Source: Rickettsia endosymbiont of Ceutorhynchus obstrictus
Lineage (GTDB): Bacteria > Pseudomonadota > Alphaproteobacteria > Rickettsiales > Rickettsiaceae
NCBI RefSeq assembly: GCF_964026565.1
Contig: NZ_OZ032162.1
Span: forward strand, 1,550,001 to 1,614,000
Direction: 5' to 3'
DNA: 64,000 nt
Numbering within the stretch: the first letter of the stretch is position 1; every line of letters starts with the position of its first letter. Below, piece after piece: positions 35,514 through 44,555 of the stretch. The notes under the pieces were generated by a model. The model searched no databases and was not told where the DNA came from. It was given only the letters and a program-made list of their open reading frames with translations. The position numbers were made by a program, and so were the translations under genes.

Positions 35514-36281
35514 TTGTTAAAAATACGTAAAGCTATAATAAATAAGCCTATTCCCTTTATAAAATTAATTCCTAACTTTATTACCTTATTAGGGCTTATT
35601 ACCGGTATGAGTTCTTTGAGATTTGCCTTAGACGGTAGATGGGAAATCGCCGTATATTGTATTATAGTCGCGGCAATTCTTGACGGCATTGACGGCAGGG
35701 TTGCAAGAATGCTAAACGCTACCAGCCCTTTCGGTGCCGAACTTGATTCATTATGTGATTTTGCCAATTTCGGTATAGCTCCCGCATATCTAATATATTT
35801 ATGGTCTTTTCAGCAATATGAGTATAAAGTGTTTTCATGGGCAGTGATGCTACTATTTATCGTATGCATGGCACTACGTCTTGCACGTTTTAACATTAGT
35901 ATTTTTCAGCCGAAGCAAGATAGAGCGGAATATTTTTTTACCGGTGTACCTGCCCCTTGCGGCGCGTTACTTGCTTTAATGCCGGTGATGTTAGATTTTG
36001 AAATTAGTACTTTACTAAATATAAATATTCGCGTTCACACTATAACCATTAATATCTATTTAGCTATAATAGCTTTTTTACTTGCTAGTAGGTTACCGAC
36101 TATTTCAACAAAAAATTTAAATATAAAACCGGAATATTTATCCCTTGCAATGATTTTATTTGCAATCATTATTATAAACCTTATCATATATCCATGGTAT
36201 TCGTTACCGTTAATAGCGATTATATATATTCTTTCTATACCTGCTTGCTATTTTCTCAAGCAAAAACTCGGTAGTAAATAA
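35514..36281 (+). CDS. pssA: CDP-diacylglycerol-serine O-phosphatidyltransferase
   Basis: PssA makes phosphatidylserine, the substrate of Psd, from CDP-diacylglycerol and serine. The 255 residues start at a TTG codon, which gives the expected basic N-terminus MLKIRKAIINKPIPFIKLIPNFITLLGL. The CDP-alcohol phosphatidyltransferase signature is intact: DGRVARMLNATSPFGAELDSLCD. About six to seven membrane spans follow. Only two bases separate it from the HlyD-type gene downstream, so they are probably co-transcribed. Confidence 0.94.
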   Translation: MLKIRKAIINKPIPFIKLIPNFITLLGLITGMSSLRFALDGRWEIAVYCIIVAAILDGIDGRVARMLNATSPFGAELDSLCDFANFGIAPAYLIYLWSFQQYEYKVFSWAVMLLFIVCMALRLARFNISIFQPKQDRAEYFFTGVPAPCGALLALMPVMLDFEISTLLNINIRVHTITINIYLAIIAFLLASRLPTISTKNLNIKPEYLSLAMILFAIIIINLIIYPWYSLPLIAIIYILSIPACYFLKQKLGSK

Positions 36282-36283
36282 CT

Positions 36284-37336
36284 ATGCTTAATGTAACTCA
36301 AAATATTGAGAAATATAAAACTCATCCTTTAGCTAAATATTTGTTAGCGATAATTATAATAGCATTAATTAGTGCCGGTTACGGTATTTATGTCTGGGTC
36401 AATACGCAATCTACCGATAATGCTTATATTGATGCCGATATATCAAATGTAAGTTCCGAGATTAACGGCGTCTTAACTAACTTATTAATCTCTAATAACG
36501 CAAGAGTTAACAAGGGTGATTTGATTGGTGAAATTGACGATAGAGATTATAAGGCGCGCCTTAATGCGTTAGACGCCTCTATTAATGCCTCGCTAAAAAA
36601 TATAGAAATTATCGATCAGAAAACTTTAATAGGGCAAATTAAATTAGAACAAGCAGAAGAAAAATTAAGTTTAGCGAAAATAAGCTTTGAGATTATTTCC
36701 ACCGATTTTGCTAGAACTAAAGAGTTAAATAAAGAAAAATTTGCCAGTAGCAAAGCCTTGGATGATTCAAAGAATCTATTTGCAAAAGCAAAAACCGACT
36801 ATAATCAAGCTAAATTAGATTTACAGATTGCTAAGCAAAATTTGCTACTATTAAGCCTTGAGAAGTCGGCAGAAGAAGAAAACCTAAAAGAATTGACGGA
36901 GAATAAAAAAATCACCGAGAGGAGTCTGCAAAATACTAAAATTATTGCGCCCGTGAGCGGTATATTTAGTAATAGCAGTTTAGAAGTCGGGAATTATATA
37001 GTTTCCGGTAGAATATTATTTTCTATCGTCCAAGATAAAACAATGTATATCCAAGCTAATTTTAAAGAAACACAAATAGAAAAATTCCGCCCCGGTTTAA
37101 AAGTAAAAATACAATTTGATTCTCTACCGAAAAAAGTAATATACGGCAAAATTCGTAATATCTCACCGGCAACCGGTTCAAAATTTACTCTAATTCCGCC
37201 TGATAATGCCACGGGCAACTTTACTAAAATCGTTCAGCGCGTACCGGTTTTAATAGATTTTGAAGTCCCCAGTAATGCTAATCTAATACCGGGTATGTCT
37301 ACTATCGTTTCAATTAGAACCGATCAGAAAAAATAA
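36284..37336 (+). CDS. HlyD/EmrA-type membrane fusion protein
   Basis: The 350-residue periplasmic adaptor has one N-terminal membrane anchor (about 19-37). The sequence TQSTDNAYIDADISNVSSEINGVLTNLLISNNARVNKGDLIGEID is the EmrA-like lipoyl half-motif. A long coiled coil (about 85-205) follows, then KIIAPVSGIFSNSSLEVGNYIVSGRILFSIV, the second lipoyl half, and a beta-barrel region. It would link an inner-membrane exporter to an outer-membrane channel. No exporter is adjacent, so the partner and cargo are unknown. Confidence 0.9.
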   Translation: MLNVTQNIEKYKTHPLAKYLLAIIIIALISAGYGIYVWVNTQSTDNAYIDADISNVSSEINGVLTNLLISNNARVNKGDLIGEIDDRDYKARLNALDASINASLKNIEIIDQKTLIGQIKLEQAEEKLSLAKISFEIISTDFARTKELNKEKFASSKALDDSKNLFAKAKTDYNQAKLDLQIAKQNLLLLSLEKSAEEENLKELTENKKITERSLQNTKIIAPVSGIFSNSSLEVGNYIVSGRILFSIVQDKTMYIQANFKETQIEKFRPGLKVKIQFDSLPKKVIYGKIRNISPATGSKFTLIPPDNATGNFTKIVQRVPVLIDFEVPSNANLIPGMSTIVSIRTDQKK

Positions 37337-37375
37337 CTACTCTCTCAATATTTTACTTCTTAATTCCCTCTTACG

Positions 37376-37530
37376 AGGCGTTGTTGCATGGCTCAAATTT
37401 TCGATGTCATTCTAGCTAAAGGCGGGAATGACATAAGAGAGCAGGGAATGACATCACAAATTCGAGCCATGCAACAACGCCCGCAAATGCTCGCCATGAC
37501 GATTCCGGTAGTCATGCAACAACGCTCTCT
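37376..37530. repeat. MITE-like repeats
   Basis: ggcgttgttgcatggctcaa and ttcgagccatgcaacaacgcc ends enclose gtcattctagctaaaggcggg and two gaatgacat fragments (about 37376-37480). A cgcaaatgctcgccatgacg arm and a catgcaacaacgc end follow. Confidence 0.65.
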
Positions 37531-37652
37531 TACAACTAAAATTATTAACTAATGCTAGTAATTAAGATTAGTAATATTGCTAAAAGATTATTGGATTTGT
37601 ACCTCATTCATGTTAATATAATTTACGAATAAACTTATTTTACGGTATTAAC

Positions 37653-38189
37653 ATGAATTTAAAAACTCTTCTCTTACTACTCACTAGTTTAACCTGTTCT
37701 GTAAGCTACGCTACTTCTACTAATCCCCCTGCTGCACCGACAGCGGCGGCAGTTCCTTCTTCTACCCCTCAATCCGATAGTAACGCACCTATTGCGGCAA
37801 TGGCCGATCTTAGTTTTGTTAATGCTTGGGCAAGGCCTGCAACAAGTACGGCAGGTAAAATTAATAATTCCGCTATGTATTTAGTAATTAAAAATGATAG
37901 CGGTGCTAATTATAATTTAATAAACGTATCGTCGGATATCGCCAATAAAGTAGAACTTCACCAAACTTTTACCGATGAAAAAGGAATTAGTAAAATGGTA
38001 AAACTAGATAATCTTTTAATTCCTACGAAAACTAGCGTAGAGCTTAAGCCCGGCGGCGCGCATATAATGCTGTATGATTTAAAACAATCTTTAAAGGAAG
38101 GAGACGAATTTAAAGTATATTTGTTCTTTGATGACACCTCTATGAAAACAATTAAAGTAAAAGTAGCAAATAATGCTCCGACTCAATAA
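37653..38189 (+). CDS. Copper chaperone PCu(A)C family protein
   Basis: PCu(A)C proteins deliver Cu(I) to the CuA site of cytochrome c oxidase in the periplasm. The 178 residues have a signal peptide (about 1-20), a proline/alanine/serine-rich linker to about 45, and the chaperone domain beginning LSFVNAWARPATSTAGKINNSAMYLVIKN. The copper motif H-x10-11-M...H-x-M is visible as VELHQTFTDEKGISKM and GGAHIML. It may work with the SCO-type pathway, but the nearby SCO homologue at 57572 lacks its cysteines. Confidence 0.92.
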   Translation: MNLKTLLLLLTSLTCSVSYATSTNPPAAPTAAAVPSSTPQSDSNAPIAAMADLSFVNAWARPATSTAGKINNSAMYLVIKNDSGANYNLINVSSDIANKVELHQTFTDEKGISKMVKLDNLLIPTKTSVELKPGGAHIMLYDLKQSLKEGDEFKVYLFFDDTSMKTIKVKVANNAPTQ

Positions 38190-38267
38190 CTAAAAAACTG
38201 AATTTGGGTTTTTAAGATATAGTAGCTTATGATTTTTGTGGAAGAAGAAAATAAAAAAGCCTAAAAT

Positions 38268-38700
38268 CGTCATTGCGAGGAGGCATTGCCCGCATGGATA
38301 CCCTAAACGTCATTGCGAGCGACTAGAAGCATTGTTGCATGGTTCGATAAAAGAAGCAGTATGTCATTCCTGCTGCCCCTTATGTCATTCCCGCGAAAGC
38401 GGGAATCCAGGCTAAAAAGCCTTAGCTTGTAAGGCTTTTTTCTATATAATTGTAAGTTATCGTTACATCTTTAGTTTAATTTTTCTGGATTCCTGCCTTT
38501 AGCTAGAATGACATAAGGCACTTTTTTAGAGCCATGCAACAATGCCGGTCAAGCCACGGTATGACACCGAACGCTTTGCAAAAATTCGAGCCATGCAACA
38601 AGACCCGTGGCAATGCCCGCGTGGATCAAAAATTAATAAAAAACTCGTCATTGCGAAGCCACGAAGTGGCTGCGGCAATCCAGGCTATCCCGAATGTAAT
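38268..38700. repeat. Composite repeats between the copper chaperone and tadA
   Basis: Fragments of cgtcattgcgagg arms are followed by a catggttcgataaa element with gtcattcccgcgaaagcggg and the A+T-rich centre shared with 3549-3630. A catgcaacaatgcc end, a second catgcaacaagac end and the gtcattgcgaagccacg...ggcaatccagg arm come next; the last one supplies the tadA stop context. Confidence 0.65.
38414..38441. terminator. Hairpin with T-run
   Basis: It has aagcctt/aaggctt arms preceded by A and followed by T residues, as at 3549-3576, with one loop change. It lies downstream of the copper chaperone gene. Confidence 0.45.
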
Positions 38701-38707
38701 GAGGGAT

Positions 38708-39181
38708 TTAATCTAAATTCTTTTCTCTAATCTTTTTAAAAAAACTTTTCATCAATATTTTTGACTCTAGGGCGAGTATATCACCGTATATTTCCGGTCT
38801 ATGAAAACAAGCTTTACTATTAAAAAAGCGTAAATTACTCTCAATAGCTCCCTGTTTAGGATCGTTTGCGCCGTAAAATAAACGACTTAATCTGCTATGC
38901 GCTATTGCACTAGCACACATTGCACACGGCTCTAAAGTAACATATATATCATGATCTATTAGATTTTTACTAGTCAAAATTCGGCATGCCTTATTAATTG
39001 CAATAATTTCGGCATGAAAAAGCGCATTATTTTTTTCTTCGGTAATATTATGAGCTACCGCAATAATTTTTTGATTTAACCGATTAACTATAACCGCACC
39101 AACCGGAATTTCGTTTTTGCCGAAAGCGAGCCTAGCTTGCTTTAGTGCTTCTTGCATAAAGAAATTATTTAATCTCATCAC
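38708..39181 (-). CDS. tadA: tRNA adenosine deaminase (TadA type)
   Basis: TadA converts adenosine to inosine at the wobble position of tRNA-Arg(ACG). The 157 residues are of the zinc deaminase fold: HAEIIAINKACR supplies the first zinc ligand and catalytic glutamate, and TLEPCAMCASAIAHSRLSRLFYGANDPKQGAI supplies the PCxxC pair. The N-terminal MQEALKQARLAFGKNEIPVGAVIV fits the family. It overlaps the upstream CDF gene by 17 bases, so translation is probably coupled. Its TAA stop lies at the edge of a dispersed repeat. Confidence 0.94.
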   Translation of the reverse strand: MMRLNNFFMQEALKQARLAFGKNEIPVGAVIVNRLNQKIIAVAHNITEEKNNALFHAEIIAINKACRILTSKNLIDHDIYVTLEPCAMCASAIAHSRLSRLFYGANDPKQGAIESNLRFFNSKACFHRPEIYGDILALESKILMKSFFKKIREKNLD

Positions 39182-40067
39182 GATAATTAACTTGCTCTTC
39201 TAGGCCGTAAGGGTCTTGATGAATTATTATCTCGGCACCGGGAAATTCTTTTAATATTTCAAGAAGAATTTCATCGCTAATTTCATGCGCATTATGTAGC
39301 GATATATTACCGTCCATCTCTAAATGACACTGGATAAAAGGTTTGTGTGCTGCATATCTAGTTTTCATATCATGCATCCCTCTTATTTTTTTATGCTTAT
39401 TAACTATCTCAATGATTTTTCGCCTATCTTCCTCCGGTAATTCTTGATCAATCAAATTCTTAAAAGCTTTTTTAAATAAGGAATAAGAAGCATAAAATAT
39501 ATATAGTGATATAGCAACGCCGAATAACGGGTCAATAAACCAAAAACGACCGCTTAAATTTATAGATATTATTACTAAAATATTTGTCAGCAAATCAGTG
39601 AAATAATGTAATTTATCGACTTTAATAATTTCCGAATGAGTTTTTTTTATTACATATGTTTGATAAAGCACTAATATCACGGTAAGAAATATACATAAAT
39701 ACATTACGTTAGTGCCGTGCGCAATATTTTCAGGGTAACTGCCGTCCGCTAAAGATTTAAATGAGGAAAAGCTGGTAAAAAGAGCCGAAGCAAAAAAGAA
39801 CATCGATTGTGAAAAAATTGTTAAATCCTGCACTTTTCCGTGACCGAATCGATGATAATAATCCGGAGGTTGAAAAGCGAATCGTATTGCAATTAAATTA
39901 ACGAAGGAAGATGAAATATCAAGCATTGAATCAATCAAAGAGGCAAGCATTGATTGCGAATTTGTTATAAACCAGCCGTAAGTTTTAATAATTAAGATAA
40001 TCGCAGCTATCGTAAATGATAAATAAGACGCCGATTTTATTAAATTATTCTGCTTAATAGTATTCAT
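39165..40067 (-). CDS. Cation diffusion facilitator family transporter
   Basis: CDF proteins export divalent metals (Zn, Fe, Mn, Cd) in exchange for protons. The 300 residues have six membrane spans (about 12-205) and a cytoplasmic C-terminal domain. Visible signatures are SMLASLIDSMLDISSSFVNLIAIRFAFQPPDYYHRFGHGKVQDL in TM2-TM3, with metal-site aspartates, and a second D..TN segment in TM5 (HYFTDLLTNILVI). The C-terminal domain includes HKKIRGMHDMKTRYAAHKPFIQCHLEMDGNISLHNAHEISDEI. The metal is not certain; FieF-like features are present. It overlaps tadA. Confidence 0.92.
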   Translation of the reverse strand: MNTIKQNNLIKSASYLSFTIAAIILIIKTYGWFITNSQSMLASLIDSMLDISSSFVNLIAIRFAFQPPDYYHRFGHGKVQDLTIFSQSMFFFASALFTSFSSFKSLADGSYPENIAHGTNVMYLCIFLTVILVLYQTYVIKKTHSEIIKVDKLHYFTDLLTNILVIISINLSGRFWFIDPLFGVAISLYIFYASYSLFKKAFKNLIDQELPEEDRRKIIEIVNKHKKIRGMHDMKTRYAAHKPFIQCHLEMDGNISLHNAHEISDEILLEILKEFPGAEIIIHQDPYGLEEQVNYRDEIK

Positions 40068-40236
40068 AAAATATTTTGATTGTTTTGCGGTATAAAGTTA
40101 AGTAACATAATTGTTATGTAGTTTAGCTAAAAAAATATAAAATTCAATTATATTAGAGTAGATAATTATATTCAGCTTTACAAAAATACTTTTATAAGAT
40201 AACTTTCAAACTTATATTTTACAATAGGCGATTTAT

Positions 40237-40716
40237 ATGAAATTAATATCTAAATTTATTGTTATTATCTTAGCATGTGGGATGTTACAAGCTTGCTCCG
40301 GACCAGGCGGCATGAATAAACAAGGTAGCGGTACGTTAATCGGCGGAGCAACCGGTGCTTTACTAGGAGCTCAATTCGGTAAAGGTACAGGAGCATTATT
40401 TGCCACCGGCGCAGGTGCGTTAATCGGTGCATTAATAGGCGGTCAAATCGGTGCCGGAATGGATGAGCAAGATAGAAAACTTGCGGAACTCAGTTCTCAA
40501 AGAGCTTTAGAAGCCGCACCTACCGGCAATACCGTAGAGTGGCGTAATCCTGATAACGGTCACCGTGGTTCCATTACACCTACCAGTACTTTTAAAAATG
40601 ATCACGGTCAATATTGCCGCGAATATACTCACACGGTCGTAATAGGCGGACAGCAGCAAAAAGCTTACGGAAAAGCATGTCGTAAACCCGACGGACAATG
40701 GGAAGTCGTGAATTAG
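40237..40716 (+). CDS. omp: 17-kDa surface antigen lipoprotein
   Basis: This is the genus-typical Rickettsia 17-kDa outer-membrane lipoprotein, 159 residues. The signal peptide ends in a lipobox (MLQAC), followed by GPGGMNKQGSGTLIGG and a glycine-zipper region (about 30-75) of the 17 kDa antigen 2TM family, then GAGMDEQDRKLAELSSQRALE and a C-terminal domain with YCREYTHTVVIGGQQQKAYGKACRKPDGQWEVVN. Many positions differ from my memory of the spotted-fever form. A weak promoter candidate (TTTACA, 17 bases, TAACTT) starts at 40177. Its molecular role is not settled. Confidence 0.95.
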   Translation: MKLISKFIVIILACGMLQACSGPGGMNKQGSGTLIGGATGALLGAQFGKGTGALFATGAGALIGALIGGQIGAGMDEQDRKLAELSSQRALEAAPTGNTVEWRNPDNGHRGSITPTSTFKNDHGQYCREYTHTVVIGGQQQKAYGKACRKPDGQWEVVN

Positions 40717-40734
40717 AGTATCGAAACGTCATTG

Positions 40735-41120
40735 CGTGTAGACAATGGTCTTGTTGCATGGCTCGAATTTTTGCAAAGTGTTTCGGTGTCATGCCGTGGC
40801 CTGACCCACTACTGTACGAACGTTTAAATAAAGAGGTAAAAATTCTGTCATTCCGTGGCTACGACCACGGAATCCAGCTTATAATATCATAAAAAGATTC
40901 TAAAATAAGTCTAATATGGCTTTATTTTCCTGGATGCCGTGATCAAGTCACGGCATGACACAGCCTTTTTTCAACGTTCGTACAGTAGTGGGCGTGACCA
41001 CGGCATCCAGTCTTTTTATTAAGGTTTTTCCGGATACCGTGGGAGGGGCCACGGTATGACACCGTACTTATAATAACCATAATACGGTAAATTATTAGCC
41101 ATGCAACAACGCCAATCCCT
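40735..41120. repeat. Repeat block carrying an inverted MITE copy
   Basis: A ttgttgcatggctcgaattt end and a gtcatgccgtggcc hairpin arm are interrupted by the MITE at 40805-40992. The rest of the hairpin (gtgaccacggcatccag), a gataccgtgggaggggccacggtatgacacc hairpin and a gccatgcaacaacgcc end follow. Confidence 0.7.
40805..40992. mobile_element. 189-bp MITE class, copy 4, inverted (188 bp)
   Basis: The same 20-bp ends are present with the interior in reverse orientation. The flanks CCTGA and CGTGA are a 5-bp duplication with one difference. The interior retains ccgtggctacgaccacggaatccag, as in copy 3. Confidence 0.82.
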
Positions 41121-41191
41121 CCTCGCAATGACGCTCTACCTATACTAATAACATGGCACAACTTAAAAAAAACCAAAAGGAGTAAATAAAT

Positions 41192-41662
41192 ATGACTTTT
41201 GAATTAATAAGTACGGCATTTAATAATAAAGAACGCATTCCCGATAAATTCACCTGTAAAGGCGAAAATATTTCCCCTGCTTTAGAATGGAAAAATGCGC
41301 CGTTAGGTACAAAATCTTTTGCTTTAATTATGGATGATCCCGATGCTCCTATTGAAATAGCCCCGCCTATAGGGGTGTGGGATCACTGGATAATTTATAA
41401 TATTCCGGCATCTATATTAAAATTGTCGGAAGGAAAAATAGATGCCGCTATTAAAACGCTTAATAACAGTTGGAAAGAAAAGCAATACGGCGGTCCTTGC
41501 CCTCCTCCCGGAAAAGCACATCGTTACTTTTTTAAATTATATGCCTTAAAAGCTTATCTTGAGCTTGACGAAAATGCTAGCAAGCAGGATTTATTATCAG
41601 CAATAGAAGAGCATATTTTAGGAAAAACCGAATTGATCGGCATCTATTCTATCGATAAATGA
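41192..41662 (+). CDS. YbhB/YbcL family (PEBP-like) protein
   Basis: The 156-residue protein belongs to the bacterial Raf-kinase-inhibitor/phosphatidylethanolamine-binding protein family. Conserved segments are FTCKGENISPALEWKNAPLGTKSFALIMDDPDAP, WDHWIIYNIPA, YGGPCPPPGKAHRYFFKLYALKAYLEL and a C-terminal helix ILGKTELIGIYS. The DPDAP and GPCPP ligand-site motifs are intact. There is no signal peptide, so it is probably cytoplasmic. An AAAGGAG site lies shortly before the ATG. The biochemical role is unknown in bacteria. Confidence 0.93.
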   Translation: MTFELISTAFNNKERIPDKFTCKGENISPALEWKNAPLGTKSFALIMDDPDAPIEIAPPIGVWDHWIIYNIPASILKLSEGKIDAAIKTLNNSWKEKQYGGPCPPPGKAHRYFFKLYALKAYLELDENASKQDLLSAIEEHILGKTELIGIYSIDK

Positions 41663-41687
41663 ATAGGTGTCATTCCGTGGTTTGATC

Positions 41688-41860
41688 GGCGTTGTTGCAT
41701 GGCTCGAATTTTTGCACAGCAATTCGGTGTCATACCGTGGCATGACACCATACTTGTAATAACCGTAATACAGTAAATTATGAGCCGCAACAACGCCTAA
41801 AAACGGCAATCCAGCCTTTACTTTGTCATGCTGAAGCAAATTCAACATCTCTTTAGTGTT
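41688..41860. repeat. MITE-like repeats
   Basis: A ggcgttgttgcatggctcga end, a gtcataccgtggcatgacacc hairpin, a tgagccgcaacaacgcc end, then a ggcaatccagc and tgctgaagcaaattcaaca fragment. Confidence 0.6.
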
Positions 41861-41914
41861 CTACTTTTTATACTTCTTTCTAACCGATAACTAACTTTGA
41901 GTAGTATAAAAAGA

Positions 41915-41943
41915 TTGTACTTTATTCAACAAATTATTATAAT
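41915..41943 (+). promoter_or_regulatory. Sigma-70-type promoter
   Basis: TTGTAC (41915-41920), a 17-base spacer and a perfect TATAAT (41938-41943) lie 32 bases before the ATG of the zinc-ribbon membrane protein gene. Confidence 0.7.
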
Positions 41944-41975
41944 GATGCGGATATAAATAAAATTCAAAGAATAAA

Positions 41976-42587
41976 ATGATTGTTTGGGGATGGAGTACAA
42001 GGGAAATTGGTACCAAAAAGATAGATGGAGCTTGTAAAACTTGTAATGCTAACCAGCTTTACTTGGTAGGATTACAGCGTACATTTAATCTTTTTTGGAT
42101 TCCTGTTGTACCTCTTAATAAAATCACTTATGTATCTTGCTTATCTTGTGGATCTGAATATCACATCACAGCAGATTTACGAAAAATACAACGAAACGAT
42201 TTAAATTTTAAAACTCCTTGGTGGTTTTTTTCCGGTCTTATTATTATTATAGTTATTATATTGTTTAGTATTTTTGATAGTAGTAAAAACGCAAAAAATA
42301 TTCAAACCTTTAAAAACAATCCTCAAGCAGGAAGTTATTTTACATTTAAGATTCCGCATGATGAGGATTTCAAAAGTACACCGTTTACTTTAGGAAAAAT
42401 TGAAGAGATAAAAGATAATAAAATATTAGTACGTTTTGCCAACTATGCTTACTCTCGAGATTACAAGGCAAAACAAGCTGCAAAGGATTCTAAGAATAAT
42501 GCCGACAAGGAGCTAACTCCGGAAATTATTGAATTCAACATGCAGGATTTTCAGAAAATAGATATTCAAGAGGTGATAGGTAATTAA
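41976..42587 (+). CDS. Zinc-ribbon membrane protein, function unknown
   Basis: The 203-residue protein starts with a zinc ribbon: CKTC near residue 20 and CLSC near 54 form a four-cysteine site. One membrane span follows at about 85-105 (WWFFSGLIIIIVIILFSIF). The C-terminal part (about 120-203) is soluble, with a YFTFKIPHDEDFKSTPFTLGKIEEIKDNKILVRF beta-rich segment. It resembles small zinc-ribbon proteins of unknown role. A good promoter precedes it and znuC follows on the same strand after 100 bases, but a functional link is not shown. Confidence 0.75.
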   Translation: MIVWGWSTREIGTKKIDGACKTCNANQLYLVGLQRTFNLFWIPVVPLNKITYVSCLSCGSEYHITADLRKIQRNDLNFKTPWWFFSGLIIIIVIILFSIFDSSKNAKNIQTFKNNPQAGSYFTFKIPHDEDFKSTPFTLGKIEEIKDNKILVRFANYAYSRDYKAKQAAKDSKNNADKELTPEIIEFNMQDFQKIDIQEVIGN

Positions 42588-42687
42588 TTTGATTATCATT
42601 TAATTCTCTGGATATCCATGACGAATGACATTGGGAACGTGTTTATCGATCCCCACCACATTAATAATATAAAATAACATACTTACC

Positions 42688-43404
42688 TTGGAAAATCCTT
42701 TAATAGAATTTCGTAATGTATCTAAGAAATTCGGTAATAAGTTACCGATCAATAATATTAGTTTTACTATAAAAAGAAATAATATTACTACCTTAATAGG
42801 TCCAAACGGTGCCGGTAAAACTACTATAGTCCGACTAATACTGGGCTTAGAAAAGCCAAGTAGCGGCGAAATAATAATTAACTCTAAATTAAAAATCGCC
42901 AAATTAAAAATCGGTTACGTCCCGCAAAAATTTAATCTGAGTACTTCTTTACCGATTACGGTCAAAAATTTTCTAGATTTATTAGCACCGAATAATAAAA
43001 ATAATAAACTGAAAGAAATTATTACTTTTATTAATTTAGAGAAATTAAAAGAGCATGATATCTCAGAGCTTTCTATGGGGCAATTCCAAAAATTGGTTTT
43101 AGCGAGTGCTATACTTAGCAAGCCGGATTTAATTATCTTAGATGAACCTATCCAATCTCTTGACGTTGCAAGCCAACAAGAATTTTATCAGATCATTAAC
43201 CACATCAAAAAAAATTTTGATATTACGGTTTTTATGATTTCGCACGATTTGTTTACCGTGATGAAAAACTCCGATCAAGTAATATGTTTAAACGGGCATA
43301 TATGTTGTAGCGGGGTGCCGAATGAATTAACGCCTAATTCAGATTTTTCTAATGTACTTTCTTCGTTAGGATTTTATACTCATCACCACGATCATAAACA
43401 TTAA
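42688..43404 (+). CDS. znuC: Zinc ABC transporter ATP-binding protein
   Basis: ZnuC powers high-affinity zinc uptake with ZnuB and ZnuA. The 238 residues start at TTG, which gives the family N-terminus (MENPLIEFRNVSKKFG). The Walker A motif is GPNGAGKTTIV, the ABC signature is the variant LSMGQFQKL, and Walker B is LIILDEPIQSLD followed by the H-loop ISHD. The histidine-rich end (THHHDHKH) suits a zinc system. znuA and znuB are not in the window. recF follows after 11 bases. Confidence 0.9.
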   Translation: MENPLIEFRNVSKKFGNKLPINNISFTIKRNNITTLIGPNGAGKTTIVRLILGLEKPSSGEIIINSKLKIAKLKIGYVPQKFNLSTSLPITVKNFLDLLAPNNKNNKLKEIITFINLEKLKEHDISELSMGQFQKLVLASAILSKPDLIILDEPIQSLDVASQQEFYQIINHIKKNFDITVFMISHDLFTVMKNSDQVICLNGHICCSGVPNELTPNSDFSNVLSSLGFYTHHHDHKH

Positions 43405-43415
43405 CCTAGCTACTC

Positions 43416-44498
43416 ATGAAAAATATTTTTCTGCAATCATTAACCTTAGAGAATTATCGTAATTTTCGGCATTTTGAGGTTAAGACAGATAACAAAGCTA
43501 TAATATTAATCGGCGAGAACGGGAGCGGCAAAACCAGCATTTTAGAAGCGATATCGCTACTTTATCCCGGAAGAGGGTTACGCTCTGCAAAATTCGCTGA
43601 TATCTGTAAAAGCTGCGAAGATTATTGTATCATTCGTGCATTATTGCAAAGCAAGCTGGGACCGGCTGAGATTACCACGCATTTTAAACGTAGCTCCAAT
43701 AAACGGCTTACCGAATTTAACGGCGCCAAAATACCGAATACCGAACTAAGTAAATTTACTAGTATGGTATGGCTGACGCCGCAAATGGAAGGTATATTTT
43801 CGGCGGGAGCTAGTGACAGAAGAAAATTTTTTGATAGAATTGTTTATAATTTCGATCCAAACCATGCGGGTTTAGTTAGTAAATACGAATATTATATGCA
43901 AGAGCGCAATAAAATCCTTATAGAAAATTATATAGATGAGAATTGGTCTAAAGTGATTGAGGAAAAAATGGCGGAGCTCTCTGCTCAAATCGCTTCTAAC
44001 CGACTCAAAACTTTAAAATATATGCAACAAGCAATCGATGAGCTTGATAACGAGTTTCCTAAAGCCGACTTAGCTATTGACGGGGTAGTAGAGCAAAAAA
44101 TATTAGCAGGAGAAAAGGAAATAGCGGGGTTCATAACCGATGAGCTTTACAGCACACGCAGTAAAGATAAATTAATCGGACGCACTAGTTTCGGGGTGCA
44201 TAAAAGCGATATTATAATTAAGCACAAGAAAAAAAATATTTTAGCAAAACTTTGTTCTACGGGTGAGCAGAAAGCAATATTAATTGCTATAATGCTGGCG
44301 GAAGTTAATTATTTTATTAAGTCTAATCAAGCAACTCCCATTTTATTATTAGACGAGGTTTTTGTTCATCTTGATGACAAAAGACGAGAATATTTAACGG
44401 AGTTTTTCATAACCGTCGGTTTACAATTATGGATTACCGCAACCGACCTTCAGGGTATAGAAAGCCTTGCTAACCATGCTCAGTTAATAGAGTTATAA
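43416..44498 (+). CDS. recF: DNA replication and repair protein RecF
   Basis: RecF, with RecO and RecR, loads RecA at gaps in DNA. The 360 residues begin with LQSLTLENYRNFRHFEV and the Walker A motif GENGSGKTSILEAISLLYPGRGLR. The family signature LSTGEQK appears as LCSTGEQKAILIAIMLAE, followed by Walker B TPILLLDEVFVHLDDKRREYL. Length is typical. It lies between znuC and a methyltransferase gene on the same strand; in R. prowazekii I recall recF next to the RP027-028 methyltransferase, which agrees. Confidence 0.97.
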   Translation: MKNIFLQSLTLENYRNFRHFEVKTDNKAIILIGENGSGKTSILEAISLLYPGRGLRSAKFADICKSCEDYCIIRALLQSKLGPAEITTHFKRSSNKRLTEFNGAKIPNTELSKFTSMVWLTPQMEGIFSAGASDRRKFFDRIVYNFDPNHAGLVSKYEYYMQERNKILIENYIDENWSKVIEEKMAELSAQIASNRLKTLKYMQQAIDELDNEFPKADLAIDGVVEQKILAGEKEIAGFITDELYSTRSKDKLIGRTSFGVHKSDIIIKHKKKNILAKLCSTGEQKAILIAIMLAEVNYFIKSNQATPILLLDEVFVHLDDKRREYLTEFFITVGLQLWITATDLQGIESLANHAQLIEL

Positions 44499-44555
44499 AA
44501 TCCTTGCTTAATTTCTCCAAATTTCTTAAAATTGATTTTTTTATTAAGGACAAAT

